The notes under the pieces: model-generated
Databases searched by the model: none
Told to the model about the DNA's origin: nothing
What the model saw: only the letters and a program-made list of their open reading frames with translations
NCBI RefSeq assembly: GCF_017744675.1
Contig: NZ_JAGIAV010000008.1
Span: 124,001 to 188,000 of the forward strand
Reading direction: 5' to 3'
Source: Flavobacterium sp.
Lineage (GTDB): Bacteria; Bacteroidota; Bacteroidia; Flavobacteriales; Flavobacteriaceae
Length of the DNA: 64,000 nt
Position numbers and translations under genes: made by a program
Part shown: positions 9,491 to 18,155 of the stretch, in pieces
Layout: each line of letters begins with the position of its first letter
Position numbering within the stretch: position 1 is the first letter of the stretch

Positions 9491-9938
9491 TAATATTTCC
9501 CATTACTTCTTCGGCTAAATCTGCAAAATCCATATCTTCGCCGCTTATTGATTTTTCGTATAAATCTTTATCCCAAATCTCCACAATATTAACCGCAGAT
9601 GAAAAAACCACATCTTTAGAAATACTTGCAAACGTTACCAAATCTTTTGGAACAAGCAATCTCCCTAATGCATCAACCTCAACCACTTTAACACCAGCAG
9701 TAAACCTTCTAATGAAATCGTTGTTCTTTTTTACAAAGCGATTAAGCTTGTTGATTTTTTTCATCATCGCATCCCACTCTACCATAGGATACAATTCTAA
9801 ACACGGCTGAAAAACAGAACGCTTCAAAACAAATCCGTCTTGAAGAGAAGCCGCCAACTGCTTTTTTAAAGGGGCAGGCATCATTAGCCTTCCTTTAGCG
9901 TCGACTTTACACTCATATGTTCCAACAATTGTGTTCAA
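9465..9938 (-). CDS. mraZ: MraZ, transcriptional regulator of the dcw cluster
   Basis: MraZ is a small DNA-binding protein built from two SpoVT/AbrB-like modules. They are visible here as YECKVDAKGRLMMPAPLKKQL (N-terminal half) and VEVDALGRLLVPKDL (second half), each with the DxxGR signature. It forms rings that bind arrays of short direct repeats in front of its own operon. An array of five such repeats lies 44-104 bp upstream, so autoregulation of the whole division cluster is likely. The length of 157 is normal for the family. Confidence 0.96.
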   Translation of the reverse strand: MNTIVGTYECKVDAKGRLMMPAPLKKQLAASLQDGFVLKRSVFQPCLELYPMVEWDAMMKKINKLNRFVKKNNDFIRRFTAGVKVVEVDALGRLLVPKDLVTFASISKDVVFSSAVNIVEIWDKDLYEKSISGEDMDFADLAEEVMGNINDDEDGIS

Positions 9939-9963
9939 AAAAACTAGTTAACATGTTATACAG

Positions 9964-9971
9964 CAAAAATA
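9964..9971 (-). promoter_or_regulatory. -7 promoter element for the mraZ/dcw operon
   Basis: On the minus strand this reads TATTTTTG, an exact match to the Bacteroidota -7 consensus TAnnTTTG, 26 nt before the mraZ ATG. The region about 18 nt further upstream, where the -33 contact would fall, is already inside the AAAGTGGTA repeat array. Binding there would be expected to block the sigma factor. Confidence 0.65.
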
Positions 9972-9981
9972 TAAAAAATAT

Positions 9982-10042
9982 TACCACATTTTACCACTTT
10001 ATACCACTTTGTTAATAAGTTTAACCACTTTGCTACCACTTT
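9982..10042 (-). promoter_or_regulatory. MraZ-box array (five direct repeats)
   Basis: On the minus strand five copies of AAAGTGGTA or close variants occur at 10034-10042, 10023-10031 (ends TT), 10002-10010, 9992-10000 and 9982-9990 (AATGTGGTA). Successive starts are 11, 21, 10 and 10 bp apart, so all lie on one helix face, with one box missing. MraZ in other bacteria binds direct repeats of about 10-bp period with a GTGG/TGGG core. The position right before mraZ and across its promoter supports an operator. Confidence 0.85.
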
Positions 10043-10280
10043 CTGTAATCTGCATTTAATCAATACCTTAACTATTAATTAACAGATTCTTAAATACGTT
10101 ATTCATTCAAAAAAATAATGCGCTAATTTTCTTAAAAAATTGATTATAATGCATATTTTTTAACATATCCAGATTTTAACAAAATAGGCTTTAAATACTG
10201 ATTTTTAACCTCTTACAAGTTCGACTCAAATTATCTAGTTAAAAAATGACATCAAAAATTCATTTTTGTGTAATTAACCC

Positions 10281-10288
10281 TATATTTG
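10281..10288 (+). promoter_or_regulatory. -7 promoter element for the alpha/beta hydrolase gene
   Basis: TATATTTG matches TAnnTTTG and lies 27 nt before the ATG at 10316. No convincing TTG is seen at the expected -33 distance. Between here and the MraZ boxes (10043-10280) the spacer is plain AT-rich DNA in which I see nothing else. Confidence 0.5.
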
Positions 10289-10315
10289 TCGAAATTGAAA
10301 TTGGCATTAGATTAG

Positions 10316-11080
10316 ATGGACAAACACTATAAAAAAGAAGGCAAATACAGCTATTTTGAAGCTGGAGAAGGTACTCCAATCGTTATTCTGCATGGTTTGA
10401 TGGGAGGCCTAAGTAACTTTGATGGTGTAGCACAATATTTCCCAACGAAAGGATATAAAGTTGTTATCCCAGATTTGCCAATATATACCCAAAGTATTTT
10501 AAAAACGAATGTGAAAAGCTTTGCAAAATATGTAAAAGACTTTATCACTTTTAAAGGTTTTGACAAGGTTATTCTTCTAGGAAATTCTCTTGGAGGGCAT
10601 ATCGCTTTATACCACACAAAACTTTATCCCGAAAAAGTTGCTGGACTTGTAATTACAGGAAGCTCTGGACTTTACGAAAGCGCAATGGGAGACAGCTACC
10701 CAAGAAGAGGCGATTATGAATACATCAAAACAAAAGCTGAAGCCGTATTTTATGACCCAAAAATTGCCACTCCTGAATTGATTGATGAAGTGTACGCAAC
10801 AGCAAATGACCGCATCAAATTAATCAAAACTTTGACTATTGCAAAAAGCGCAATTCGTCATAATATGGCAAAAGATTTGCCAAAAATGGACGTTGAGACT
10901 TGTATTATTTGGGGAAGAAACGATTCTGTAACCCCTCCAAATGTAGCAGAAGAATTCGATAAATTATTGCCAAATTCAACGCTATACTGGATTGATAAAT
11001 GTGGACACGCCGCAATGATGGAACACCCTCAGGAATTCAATGAAATTCTTGAAAAATGGCTTACTGAAAAGAATTTTTAG
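10316..11080 (+). CDS. Alpha/beta-fold hydrolase
   Basis: This cytoplasmic alpha/beta hydrolase of 254 residues carries the oxyanion motif HGLMGG near residue 25, the nucleophile elbow GNSLGG (Ser near residue 94), an acid in GRNDSVTPP, and the catalytic His in DKCGHAAMMEHP. The full triad is therefore present. No signal peptide is visible. Substrate cannot be read from sequence; relatives include esterases, C-C hydrolases and epoxide hydrolases. It is 45 nt upstream of engB on the same strand, so the two may be co-transcribed. Confidence 0.85.
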   Translation: MDKHYKKEGKYSYFEAGEGTPIVILHGLMGGLSNFDGVAQYFPTKGYKVVIPDLPIYTQSILKTNVKSFAKYVKDFITFKGFDKVILLGNSLGGHIALYHTKLYPEKVAGLVITGSSGLYESAMGDSYPRRGDYEYIKTKAEAVFYDPKIATPELIDEVYATANDRIKLIKTLTIAKSAIRHNMAKDLPKMDVETCIIWGRNDSVTPPNVAEEFDKLLPNSTLYWIDKCGHAAMMEHPQEFNEILEKWLTEKNF

Positions 11081-11125
11081 CCATTAAATTTTATTTTTTT
11101 TTAGGAGGTTTTAAAACGAGAGACT

Positions 11126-11758
11126 ATGAAAATTAACACCGCCGAATTTATTATCAGCAATTCTGACGCATCAAAATGTCCTAAGGATTTTTTACCAGAA
11201 TATGCCTTTATAGGAAGATCAAACGTAGGTAAATCATCTTTGATAAACATGATTACCAACAATAAAAACTTAGCAAAAACATCTTCAAGACCTGGAAAAA
11301 CACAATTAATCAACCACTTTAAAATCAACAGCAATTGGTTTTTGGTCGATTTGCCAGGTTATGGTTATGCAAAGGTTTCGAAGAAAACAAAATCAGTTTT
11401 TCAAAAGTTCATTACGGATTATTTCGAAAATCGAGAACAATTAGTTTGCGCTTTTGTTTTGATTGACATTCGCCACGAAGCTCAAAAGATTGACATTGAA
11501 TTCATGTCGTATATGGGCGAGAGCGAAATTCCGTTTTGCATTATTTTTACTAAAGCAGATAAAATCGGCAAAACAAAAATAGATTCGCATATTGCAGCTT
11601 ATAAAAAACAGATGTTTGCCAACAACTGGGCCGAAATGCCACAATATTTTATAACCTCATCTACAGAATCTATCGGAAAAGAGGAGCTTTTGTCTTATAT
11701 AGACGAAGTAAACCAAGAGGTTTTTAAAAACAACAGCGGATTTTTAAATTCAATTTAA
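11126..11758 (+). CDS. engB: EngB (YsxC/YihA), ribosome-assembly GTPase
   Basis: EngB is an essential TRAFAC GTPase that assists late assembly of the 50S subunit. The 210 residues show G1 GRSNVGKSS, a G2-region T, G3 DLPGYGYA, G4 FTKADK and a C-terminal TSSTESIGKEEL segment (G5 region). It begins MKINTAEFIISNSDASKCP, which resembles the family start. It ends in a strong bidirectional hairpin shared with gldC. Confidence 0.95.
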   Translation: MKINTAEFIISNSDASKCPKDFLPEYAFIGRSNVGKSSLINMITNNKNLAKTSSRPGKTQLINHFKINSNWFLVDLPGYGYAKVSKKTKSVFQKFITDYFENREQLVCAFVLIDIRHEAQKIDIEFMSYMGESEIPFCIIFTKADKIGKTKIDSHIAAYKKQMFANNWAEMPQYFITSSTESIGKEELLSYIDEVNQEVFKNNSGFLNSI

Positions 11759-11776
11759 AAAGCTAAATTCCAATAA

Positions 11777-11822
11777 AAAAATCCCAAATTCCAAAGTAGT
11801 AAATTGGAATTTGGGATTTTTT
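11777..11822. terminator. Bidirectional terminator between engB and gldC
   Basis: The stem is aaaaatcccaaattccaa pairing with its complement around a 9-nt loop at 11795-11803, flanked by A- and T-runs on both sides. It can end engB on plus and gldC on minus. Confidence 0.85.
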
Positions 11823-11843
11823 ATTTATTAGAACTTTAAAAGT

Positions 11844-12176
11844 TTATTTTGTCAATTCTAGTTTTTCTGCAAAGTAATCGCAAAAATCTTTCATGGTATC
11901 CGACATTTTTTCGTCGTCTGTTGCACGCTTAAAAGTGTCTGACATTGCCACCAAAGTTTGGTGGAAGAAAATCTTCATTTCGTCTACCGGCATATCTTTT
12001 GTCCACAAATCGATACGCATGGTTTCTTTTGCTTTACTATCCCAAATAGACAGCATTATTGCTTTTGCCTCTTCGGCTTGAACTCCGCCATCTTGCGCAC
12101 TCCACGTTAATTTTTCAGGAACGCGGTTTTCATCCAATTCTATATTAAATTTAATCTCTGAGTTTATATTTGCCAT
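11844..12176 (-). CDS. gldC: GldC, gliding motility protein
   Basis: This is a soluble protein of 110 residues without signal peptide or cysteines of note. In F. johnsoniae gldC follows gldB in one operon, and gldC mutants show reduced spreading. Size, order (nadE / gldB / gldC) and sequence (INSEIKFNIELDENRVPEKLTW start, acidic character) fit GldC. The ATG overlaps the gldB stop by one base (TAATG), so translation is probably coupled. Its biochemical role is not known from sequence. Confidence 0.92.
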   Translation of the reverse strand: MANINSEIKFNIELDENRVPEKLTWSAQDGGVQAEEAKAIMLSIWDSKAKETMRIDLWTKDMPVDEMKIFFHQTLVAMSDTFKRATDDEKMSDTMKDFCDYFAEKLELTK

Positions 12177-13132
12177 TATTTCTTAGGTTTATATTTTGAT
12201 TTTTCGAAGATTTCTTTTGGCTCAAGCTTAAACAATTCAGCCAAAGAAACATCACTATTATTTTTCATGTAAGAACGTACCATCTGCCAGCCAATCCAAG
12301 CTCCCACTCGCCCTGGAGAATCGTTATCTATTTCTAAAAAGAATTTTGAAAAAGGTGCTGGAGCTATAAATCGCCCTCTCAATTTCGGATCGTCGCTGTA
12401 AAGCATTTCATTTTCTATGAAATAACGCCACATATACGCTTCGTTTTCTTCACACCATTTTATCTGCTCAGGAGTGTACCCCATTTTTTCTGCATCTGTA
12501 TATTCTGGAATCAGAAGATCTTTTGCATAAAGCTGTTTTCCTTCAAAAACCATTTGGGCAACCAAGCTCTTATCTATCGAATTTGGAATATTTCGATAAG
12601 AAAAACTAGAGACCACATCTGGCATAATCTGTCTTTCTTCAAAATTCTCTTTTAAGTAGTTCGGAAATTCGTAAAATTTATGATTTTTTCCCAAATACAA
12701 TTCTAAAGCTACAACTACAAGACTATCTGCATAAATCGATTTTGCATTATAGTCCATTTCTCCAATAACCGTAATTACCTTCGGAATTTTAGTTTTAGGA
12801 AAATAATACTTTACGTGCTGGAAAAGCTCATTAAACTCTTTGCGAACAGGCTCAAAATTGCTGTATTTCTTCTGAACTTCTTCATAAACTTCTCTCCAAA
12901 TCGGATCGTTCATTTTCTGAATCCAGACATTATCATCATTGCCTGGAAAGAAAAAAGGATATTGTTTTTTTATTTTTGCAAGATCTTGCGGTTTGGTTTC
13001 AAAAAACACCTTATCAAATCGTTCTACTTTAATATCAACAGGAATTTCTTCTACTTCTTTTTCAACCTTACTTTTTTGGTTGCAAGACAAAAAAAACAGG
13101 CACAGAACCACTGCAAAGCGATAAATTTTCAT
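12176..13132 (-). CDS. gldB: GldB, gliding motility lipoprotein
   Basis: GldB is required for gliding in F. johnsoniae and is a membrane lipoprotein facing the periplasm. The 318 residues start with a lipoprotein signal: basic MKIYR, hydrophobic core, and FLSC with the lipidated Cys at position 17. The mature part shows no metalloprotease HExxH motif that I can see. It is transcribed divergently from nadE and overlaps gldC by one base. Confidence 0.93.
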   Translation of the reverse strand: MKIYRFAVVLCLFFLSCNQKSKVEKEVEEIPVDIKVERFDKVFFETKPQDLAKIKKQYPFFFPGNDDNVWIQKMNDPIWREVYEEVQKKYSNFEPVRKEFNELFQHVKYYFPKTKIPKVITVIGEMDYNAKSIYADSLVVVALELYLGKNHKFYEFPNYLKENFEERQIMPDVVSSFSYRNIPNSIDKSLVAQMVFEGKQLYAKDLLIPEYTDAEKMGYTPEQIKWCEENEAYMWRYFIENEMLYSDDPKLRGRFIAPAPFSKFFLEIDNDSPGRVGAWIGWQMVRSYMKNNSDVSLAELFKLEPKEIFEKSKYKPKK

Positions 13133-13194
13133 TTTATTTTAATTAGATTTGTGTTATCAGAATTTTAAGTAATTGCATACTCAAAATAATTCTG

Positions 13195-13202
13195 CAAATA
13201 TA
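13195..13202 (-). promoter_or_regulatory. Candidate -7 element for gldBC
   Basis: The minus strand reads TATATTTG, a match to TAnnTTTG, 62 nt upstream of the gldB ATG and within the gldB-nadE divergent spacer. Confidence 0.45.
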
Positions 13203-13231
13203 CATCCCTGCATCTTAAAACTTAAACTATT

Positions 13232-14038
13232 ATGGCTAAAAAAAGCACAATTCAAACAGAAAAAGTAAATACGCACATTGTAGAGTGGTTAAAAAATTAT
13301 GCTACTAATGCAAAAGTAAACGGTTTTGTAATTGGAATCTCTGGAGGTGTAGATTCTGCAGTAACCTCAACTTTATGCGCACAGACAGGACTGAAAATTT
13401 TATGTGTAGAAATGCCAATTCATCAGGCAGAAAGCCAAGTTTCAAGAGGAAGAGAGCATATTGACCAACTAAAAAAACGATTTCCAAATGTTTCTGATGT
13501 TCAAACTGATTTAACGGGAGTTTTTGAATCTTTTAAAAGCGCTGTACCTTCAACAGATGATACAGCAAAAGTAAATTTAGCTTTGGCAAACACTCGTGCT
13601 CGCATTAGAATGACTTCTTTATATTATTTAGCAGGAATTCATGGTCTGCTTGTTGCCGGAACAGGAAATAAAGTAGAAGATTTTGGTGTAGGTTTTTACA
13701 CAAAATATGGAGATGGAGGTGTCGATTTGAGTCCGATTGCCGATTTAATGAAATCTGATGTATACGCTTTAGGAGAATTTTTGCAAATTCCACAATCAAT
13801 TTTAACAGCAGCACCTACTGATGGATTATTTGGAGATAATCGTACCGATGAGGACCAATTGGGAGCAAGTTATGATGAACTAGAATGGGCAATGTTGGCC
13901 GCGGAGTCAGGAAAGACGGCATCTGACTTTGAAGGGAGAGAAAAATCTGTCTTTGAAATTTATAAACGATTAAACACCAGCAACAAGCATAAAATGGATC
14001 CAATTCCAGTTTGTTTGATCCCAAAAACGTTAAAATAA
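13232..14038 (+). CDS. nadE: NadE, ammonia-dependent NAD synthetase
   Basis: NadE amidates nicotinic acid adenine dinucleotide to NAD+ using ATP and ammonia. The 268 residues are the single-domain form without the N-terminal glutaminase. The PP-loop ISGGVDSAV is at residues 36-44. GTGNKVEDFGVGFYTKYGDGGVDLSP contains the NaAD and metal contacts. The final segment KHKMDPIPVCLIP also looks family-like. Confidence 0.95.
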   Translation: MAKKSTIQTEKVNTHIVEWLKNYATNAKVNGFVIGISGGVDSAVTSTLCAQTGLKILCVEMPIHQAESQVSRGREHIDQLKKRFPNVSDVQTDLTGVFESFKSAVPSTDDTAKVNLALANTRARIRMTSLYYLAGIHGLLVAGTGNKVEDFGVGFYTKYGDGGVDLSPIADLMKSDVYALGEFLQIPQSILTAAPTDGLFGDNRTDEDQLGASYDELEWAMLAAESGKTASDFEGREKSVFEIYKRLNTSNKHKMDPIPVCLIPKTLK

Positions 14039-14130
14039 GAATTTTAACATTTGTCTGCAATTAATTACAGAATTTATTTATTAATTTTACAGTTCCAAAA
14101 ACATGAACAATTCTAAAAAAGGTAAAAATT

Positions 14131-14760
14131 ATGATTAAAGTATGTCTAGCAGACAATCATCCTGTTACGCACTTTGGCGTTAAGTCTTATTTCAAAGACC
14201 ACGATCAAATTTCAATTGTTGCCAACGTAGGCAATTTTTCAATGGTAAGAGATATTCTTCAAACGAAGGAGATCGACATTTTAATTCTAGATTTAGAGTT
14301 AGAAGGTCTTTCAAGTATTTTTGAAATTAAATCTATCCTAAAGAATTTCCCAAAAACAAAAATTGTTATTTTCAGTGATCTTGCTGAGCAAATGTATGCT
14401 CCAAATGCAATTAAAGCAGGAGTTTCCGGGTATGTACACAAAACAGAAAAACTTGAAACATTAGGTCATTCTATTATTAAAGTACACGAAGGAAAAATTA
14501 TCATCAACGAAACAGTACGCAAAAACATGGCACTTATTGCTAAACAAAGCAAAAGCGAGCGTCTGTACAGAAAATTATCTAACCGTGAAATCGAGGTTTT
14601 ACGTTATTTAAGTGATGGTAAGAAAAATAACGAAATCTCTAAAATCTTAAACCTGAACGAAAAAACGATCAGTACTTACAAACTGAGATTATTAACTAAA
14701 TTGAACGTTACTAATTTAGTTGACTTAGTAAACAAAGCGAAGACTTTAGAAATTATTTAA
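14131..14760 (+). CDS. Orphan NarL/LuxR-type response regulator
   Basis: The N-terminal receiver domain (about 1-120) has the acidic pocket at D8 and the phosphoacceptor D54 in ILILDLE. A conserved Lys lies in VHKTEK. The C-terminal LuxR HTH (about 143-205) is KLSNREIEVLRYLSDGKKNNEISK followed by the recognition helix ISTYKLRLLTKLNV. The 209 residues are typical. No sensor kinase is adjacent, so the partner is elsewhere or phosphorylation is not used. It is 92 nt downstream of nadE, with its own terminator. Confidence 0.9.
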   Translation: MIKVCLADNHPVTHFGVKSYFKDHDQISIVANVGNFSMVRDILQTKEIDILILDLELEGLSSIFEIKSILKNFPKTKIVIFSDLAEQMYAPNAIKAGVSGYVHKTEKLETLGHSIIKVHEGKIIINETVRKNMALIAKQSKSERLYRKLSNREIEVLRYLSDGKKNNEISKILNLNEKTISTYKLRLLTKLNVTNLVDLVNKAKTLEII

Positions 14761-14805
14761 TTACAAGTCGAAAATCTTAACTTTTTAAGAAATCGGAAAC
14801 TTTAT

Positions 14806-14844
14806 AAAAACTCTATCTTATCTCAAAATAAGATAGAGTTTTTT
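14806..14844. terminator. Terminator shared by the response regulator and dnaG
   Basis: The stem aaaaactctatctta pairs with taagatagagttttt around an 8-nt loop. The T-run on the plus side and A-run on the left allow use from both strands between convergent genes. Confidence 0.85.
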
Positions 14845-14850
14845 TTCTTT

Positions 14851-16923
14851 TTAGTGGTAAGGCACTACTACTCGCCCTAATTTTTTCGAAAAGTTATTCA
14901 GCAGTTTAGAATAATCGATAACCATACTCAGAATTTCTGAATTGTCTTCCTGCGGATTGGTTAAAAGAGAGTTTTTTAATTCTGCAATAATGCCAGAAAC
15001 CAAATACCATCTCATAGAAAATATAGTATCTGAAACATTCTGTTCGATGGTTTCGCTTTTATGCTTCGGAAAAATATTCTGTCCTTCCCAATTATGAATG
15101 GTTAGCCTTTCGTCTTCCATTAAAATATTGGTTACTTCCTGAGCAAATTCTGGCTCCAAATGCATTAAATATTTATCTAAACTAAAAGTCTCATTTTGAT
15201 TATAAAAATCAATAATATTCTTATAAATATTTTGAAATAGAGCATTAGACAACTCTACTTCATCTTCCTGAAGACTTAAATATATTTTTTCGAATACTTT
15301 ATATTGTCTTTTTTCAGAAATTTCTTTTACGTTTCCTTCTTCATCTGCTTTCAAGAAAACATCCTCAAAATTTTCTACTACACTTCCGTACAATAATAAA
15401 ATTTCAATAACCTTTCTTTCAAAACCGTATAAAATATCTACTTTTTGATTTTGCTCTTGCGGATAATATCCTGGATCTCCTGGATAATCATAACCTTCTG
15501 GCGGTCCTGTTCTTGGATCTTCTGGATCTCCTCCTGAAAATGTGCCTGCATGCGGAGGCTGATTTCTAACAACTTCAAAAGGTTTATGCTCCTGTTTCTG
15601 CTTTTTATTAGCATCGGCTATATCTTTTTGAATCAGCTGCGCTAAGGTACTCGTTAACACCTGTTCAGAAATATCCATGATTCGGGCACATTCCTGAATA
15701 TAGACTTCACGCTGAATTCGGTCTGGTATCTTAGAAATACTCGTAACCATATCGCGAATCAGATCGGCCTTTTTTATCGGGTCGTTTTTAGCTTCGCCCA
15801 TTAAAATAGAAGCCTTAAACTGGATAAAATCTTTACTGTTATTTTCTAGATAAGCAACTAAATCGTCGTGCGAATTTTTTCGTGCAAAACTGTCTGGATC
15901 TTCTCCCTGAGGAAAAGAACAAACACGAACATTCATACCTTCTTCCAAAATCAAATCAATTCCTCGAATGGCCGCTCGCAAACCAGCCGCATCTCCATCA
16001 AAAAGTACGGTGATATTTCTTGTAAGACGATTGATCAAACGAATCTGATCTGGCGTTAATGCTGTTCCAGAAGATGCCACAACATTTTCGATTCCTGCTT
16101 GACTAAACTGAATCACATCGGTATAACCCTCAACTAGGTAACAGTTGTTTTGTTTGGCTATAGATTGCTTAGCATGATAAATTCCGTAAAGAACTTTACT
16201 TTTATGGTAAATATCGCTTTCTGGCGAGTTCAGGTATTTTGCTGCTTTTTTATCATTGGTCAAAATACGTCCGCCAAAACCTAAAACACGTCCCGACATA
16301 CTTTGAATCGGAAACATTACACGGCCTTTAAATCGATCGAAAGGTCGGTCTTCTCGCGGAATTGTTAAACCTGTACTTTCAAGAAATTCTAATTTATAGC
16401 CTTTCCCCAATGCTTCTTTTGTTAAAGCATCCCAAGTTTCTGGAGAATATCCTAAATTGAATTTTTTGATAGTTTCATTCGTAAATCCCCTTTCTTTAAA
16501 GTAAGATAGACCAATCGCCTTTCCTTCTTCAGAATTTACCAAAACATCCTGAAAATATTTGGCTGCAAATTCAGAAACCAAATACATACTTTCACGAATG
16601 TCTGTATTTGCTTTTTCGGCTTCTGTCTGTTCGGTCTCTTCAATTTCGATATTGTATTTTTTAGCTAAATATCGAATGGCTTCTGGATAGGTAAATTGCG
16701 AATGCTCCATTAAGAATTTAACCGAATTCCCTCCTTTTCCCGTACTAAAATCTTTCCAGATTCCTTTTGCTGGCGACACCATGAAGGAAGGAGAACGCTC
16801 GTCTGAGAATGGACTTAAACCTTTAAAATTACTTCCTGCGCGCTTTAAATTTACAAAATCGCCGATAACCTCCTCTACTCGAGCAGTTTCAAAAACAGCG
16901 TCAATGGTGGTTTGTGAAATCAA
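14851..16923 (-). CDS. dnaG: DnaG primase lacking its zinc ligands
   Basis: DnaG makes the RNA primers for replication. The 690 residues include the N-terminal CHC2-type DNA-binding fold (1-100), an RNA polymerase core with Toprim signatures EGYTDV and LFDGDAAG, and a C-terminal helicase-interaction region. A Pro/Gly-rich linker lies near residues 450-490. In the first domain the four zinc ligands of E. coli DnaG (C40, H43, C61, C64) correspond here to S37, S40, D58 and T61, within LSPFSDE and KDFSTG. The fold context (FKG, SPSFMVSP, GKGGN) is preserved, so this is a zinc-less version rather than a broken gene. No frame damage is seen. Confidence 0.96.
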   Translation of the reverse strand: MISQTTIDAVFETARVEEVIGDFVNLKRAGSNFKGLSPFSDERSPSFMVSPAKGIWKDFSTGKGGNSVKFLMEHSQFTYPEAIRYLAKKYNIEIEETEQTEAEKANTDIRESMYLVSEFAAKYFQDVLVNSEEGKAIGLSYFKERGFTNETIKKFNLGYSPETWDALTKEALGKGYKLEFLESTGLTIPREDRPFDRFKGRVMFPIQSMSGRVLGFGGRILTNDKKAAKYLNSPESDIYHKSKVLYGIYHAKQSIAKQNNCYLVEGYTDVIQFSQAGIENVVASSGTALTPDQIRLINRLTRNITVLFDGDAAGLRAAIRGIDLILEEGMNVRVCSFPQGEDPDSFARKNSHDDLVAYLENNSKDFIQFKASILMGEAKNDPIKKADLIRDMVTSISKIPDRIQREVYIQECARIMDISEQVLTSTLAQLIQKDIADANKKQKQEHKPFEVVRNQPPHAGTFSGGDPEDPRTGPPEGYDYPGDPGYYPQEQNQKVDILYGFERKVIEILLLYGSVVENFEDVFLKADEEGNVKEISEKRQYKVFEKIYLSLQEDEVELSNALFQNIYKNIIDFYNQNETFSLDKYLMHLEPEFAQEVTNILMEDERLTIHNWEGQNIFPKHKSETIEQNVSDTIFSMRWYLVSGIIAELKNSLLTNPQEDNSEILSMVIDYSKLLNNFSKKLGRVVVPYH

Positions 16924-16954
16924 AGTGTTTTAAATTTTAAAAGTTGAGAGCTAG

Positions 16955-16962
16955 CAAAAATA
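16955..16962 (-). promoter_or_regulatory. -7 promoter element for dnaG
   Basis: The minus strand reads TATTTTTG (TAnnTTTG), 32 nt before the dnaG ATG. Confidence 0.5.
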
Positions 16963-17001
16963 CGCAAATCTTGTTGGAATTTTACTCATTTTTTAAATCA
17001 A

Positions 17002-17027
17002 AAAAGCATCTCACTAGAGATGCTCTT
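17002..17027 (-). terminator. Terminator after the ECF-sigma operon
   Basis: A GCATCTC/GAGATGC stem with a 4-nt loop lies at 17006-17023, followed on the minus strand by a T-run, 30 nt after the outer-membrane-protein stop. Confidence 0.75.
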
Positions 17028-17052
17028 TTCACTAACTAAACGACCAGTAATT

Positions 17053-18081
17053 TTAGTTTAAATCTACACGAAGTCCTAACGAAATGTTATTCTCTTTTAC
17101 TAGATTATTCTGAAATAATGGGTTTAAATCATATTTAAAATACAAACTCAATTCTCTATAACCGATATACGAACTCAGACCGTAAATGAAATTATTTACA
17201 TTGTAATCGCCTTTTATAGTGGTTTTGTATTTTAAATCTTCTTCTTCAAATTTTAAAATCTGTTTTGATTTTACGTTGATTCCGGCATAACCTCCAACTC
17301 CAAAACGAAAACTTTTATGTGTCTTAAAATAGGTTTTCCCGTTGCGTTCTATGGGTCTTGTAAAATCAAATTCTAAATGTACTGGCACAACCAGATATAC
17401 ATTCCTGAAACGAGATTCGGTCAAATGAACTTGATTTTCTACTAGATTAGTCTGTTCTCCATCTACAACAAAACTTCTGTTATCTGTCGGGCGTATATTG
17501 TTGTACATTAATGAAAGTCCGTATTTCGCATGAAGCAGATTATCGTTTTTCATTAATCTTGAATTATAGGTAAAACCCCATTCGTAAAAATGCGACCCCA
17601 TAAATTTATAATTCGAATCCTGAAGTTTTCCATCTGCCAACATATTGTTTAGTCCCATAGCAAATACAAATTGCGAGGTTGTTCTTTTTTCGCTTCGAAT
17701 AGAATCTTTATGATGGCTATATGATTTCCATCGAATCATGTAGATTTTAGCAGAATCTTCTTTTATTTTTCCGTCTACTTTTTTCTGAACCAAATCATTT
17801 AATTCATTTTGAGCTAGTGTCACTTTTTCTTCTATAATTACCGCTCTTGCTTCGGCCAATTCCTTTTTGCGTTTATCAGCTTGTTCCTGTGTAATTTTCC
17901 CTTCAGACAATTGCACATTTACAGCTTCAACTTCTTCCTTTAAAGTCTCTTTTTCTTCTTTTGTGATTTTCTCTATTTTATTGGCAATTCTTTTTGCTTC
18001 AGACTCAAAAGTCTCCTGTCCTATTACTTTGCTCACTACCAAAAAGAAGAAAAGTATAAGATAAATGGTAAAATTTTTCAT
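17053..18081 (-). CDS. Coiled-coil plus outer-membrane beta-barrel protein, ECF-operon member
   Basis: The 342 residues begin with a Sec signal peptide (cleavage likely after residue 21, before QETFES). A strongly charged coiled-coil segment follows, about 25-115, rich in KEE and EKxT heptads. The second half (about 140-342) alternates aromatic and polar residues like an outer-membrane beta-barrel (FAMGLNNML, YEWGFTYN, FRFGVGGYAG) and ends in SLGLRVDLN, a plausible final strand. No precise family is recognised. It is third in the unit after an ECF sigma factor and a single-span protein, so it may be a target or sensor of that envelope-stress-like circuit. Confidence 0.7.
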   Translation of the reverse strand: MKNFTIYLILFFFLVVSKVIGQETFESEAKRIANKIEKITKEEKETLKEEVEAVNVQLSEGKITQEQADKRKKELAEARAVIIEEKVTLAQNELNDLVQKKVDGKIKEDSAKIYMIRWKSYSHHKDSIRSEKRTTSQFVFAMGLNNMLADGKLQDSNYKFMGSHFYEWGFTYNSRLMKNDNLLHAKYGLSLMYNNIRPTDNRSFVVDGEQTNLVENQVHLTESRFRNVYLVVPVHLEFDFTRPIERNGKTYFKTHKSFRFGVGGYAGINVKSKQILKFEEEDLKYKTTIKGDYNVNNFIYGLSSYIGYRELSLYFKYDLNPLFQNNLVKENNISLGLRVDLN

Positions 18082-18155
18082 GATTGATTGTTTTAAAATG
18101 ATTGAATATTTGATTGATGATGATTTTTTTAATTATAAATTGTTAATCAAGAACG

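Noticed and set aside
12815..13168. 117-codon plus-strand frame over gldB
   Set aside because: It is the reverse of the GldB coding region, whose lipoprotein signal and family match make the minus frame real.
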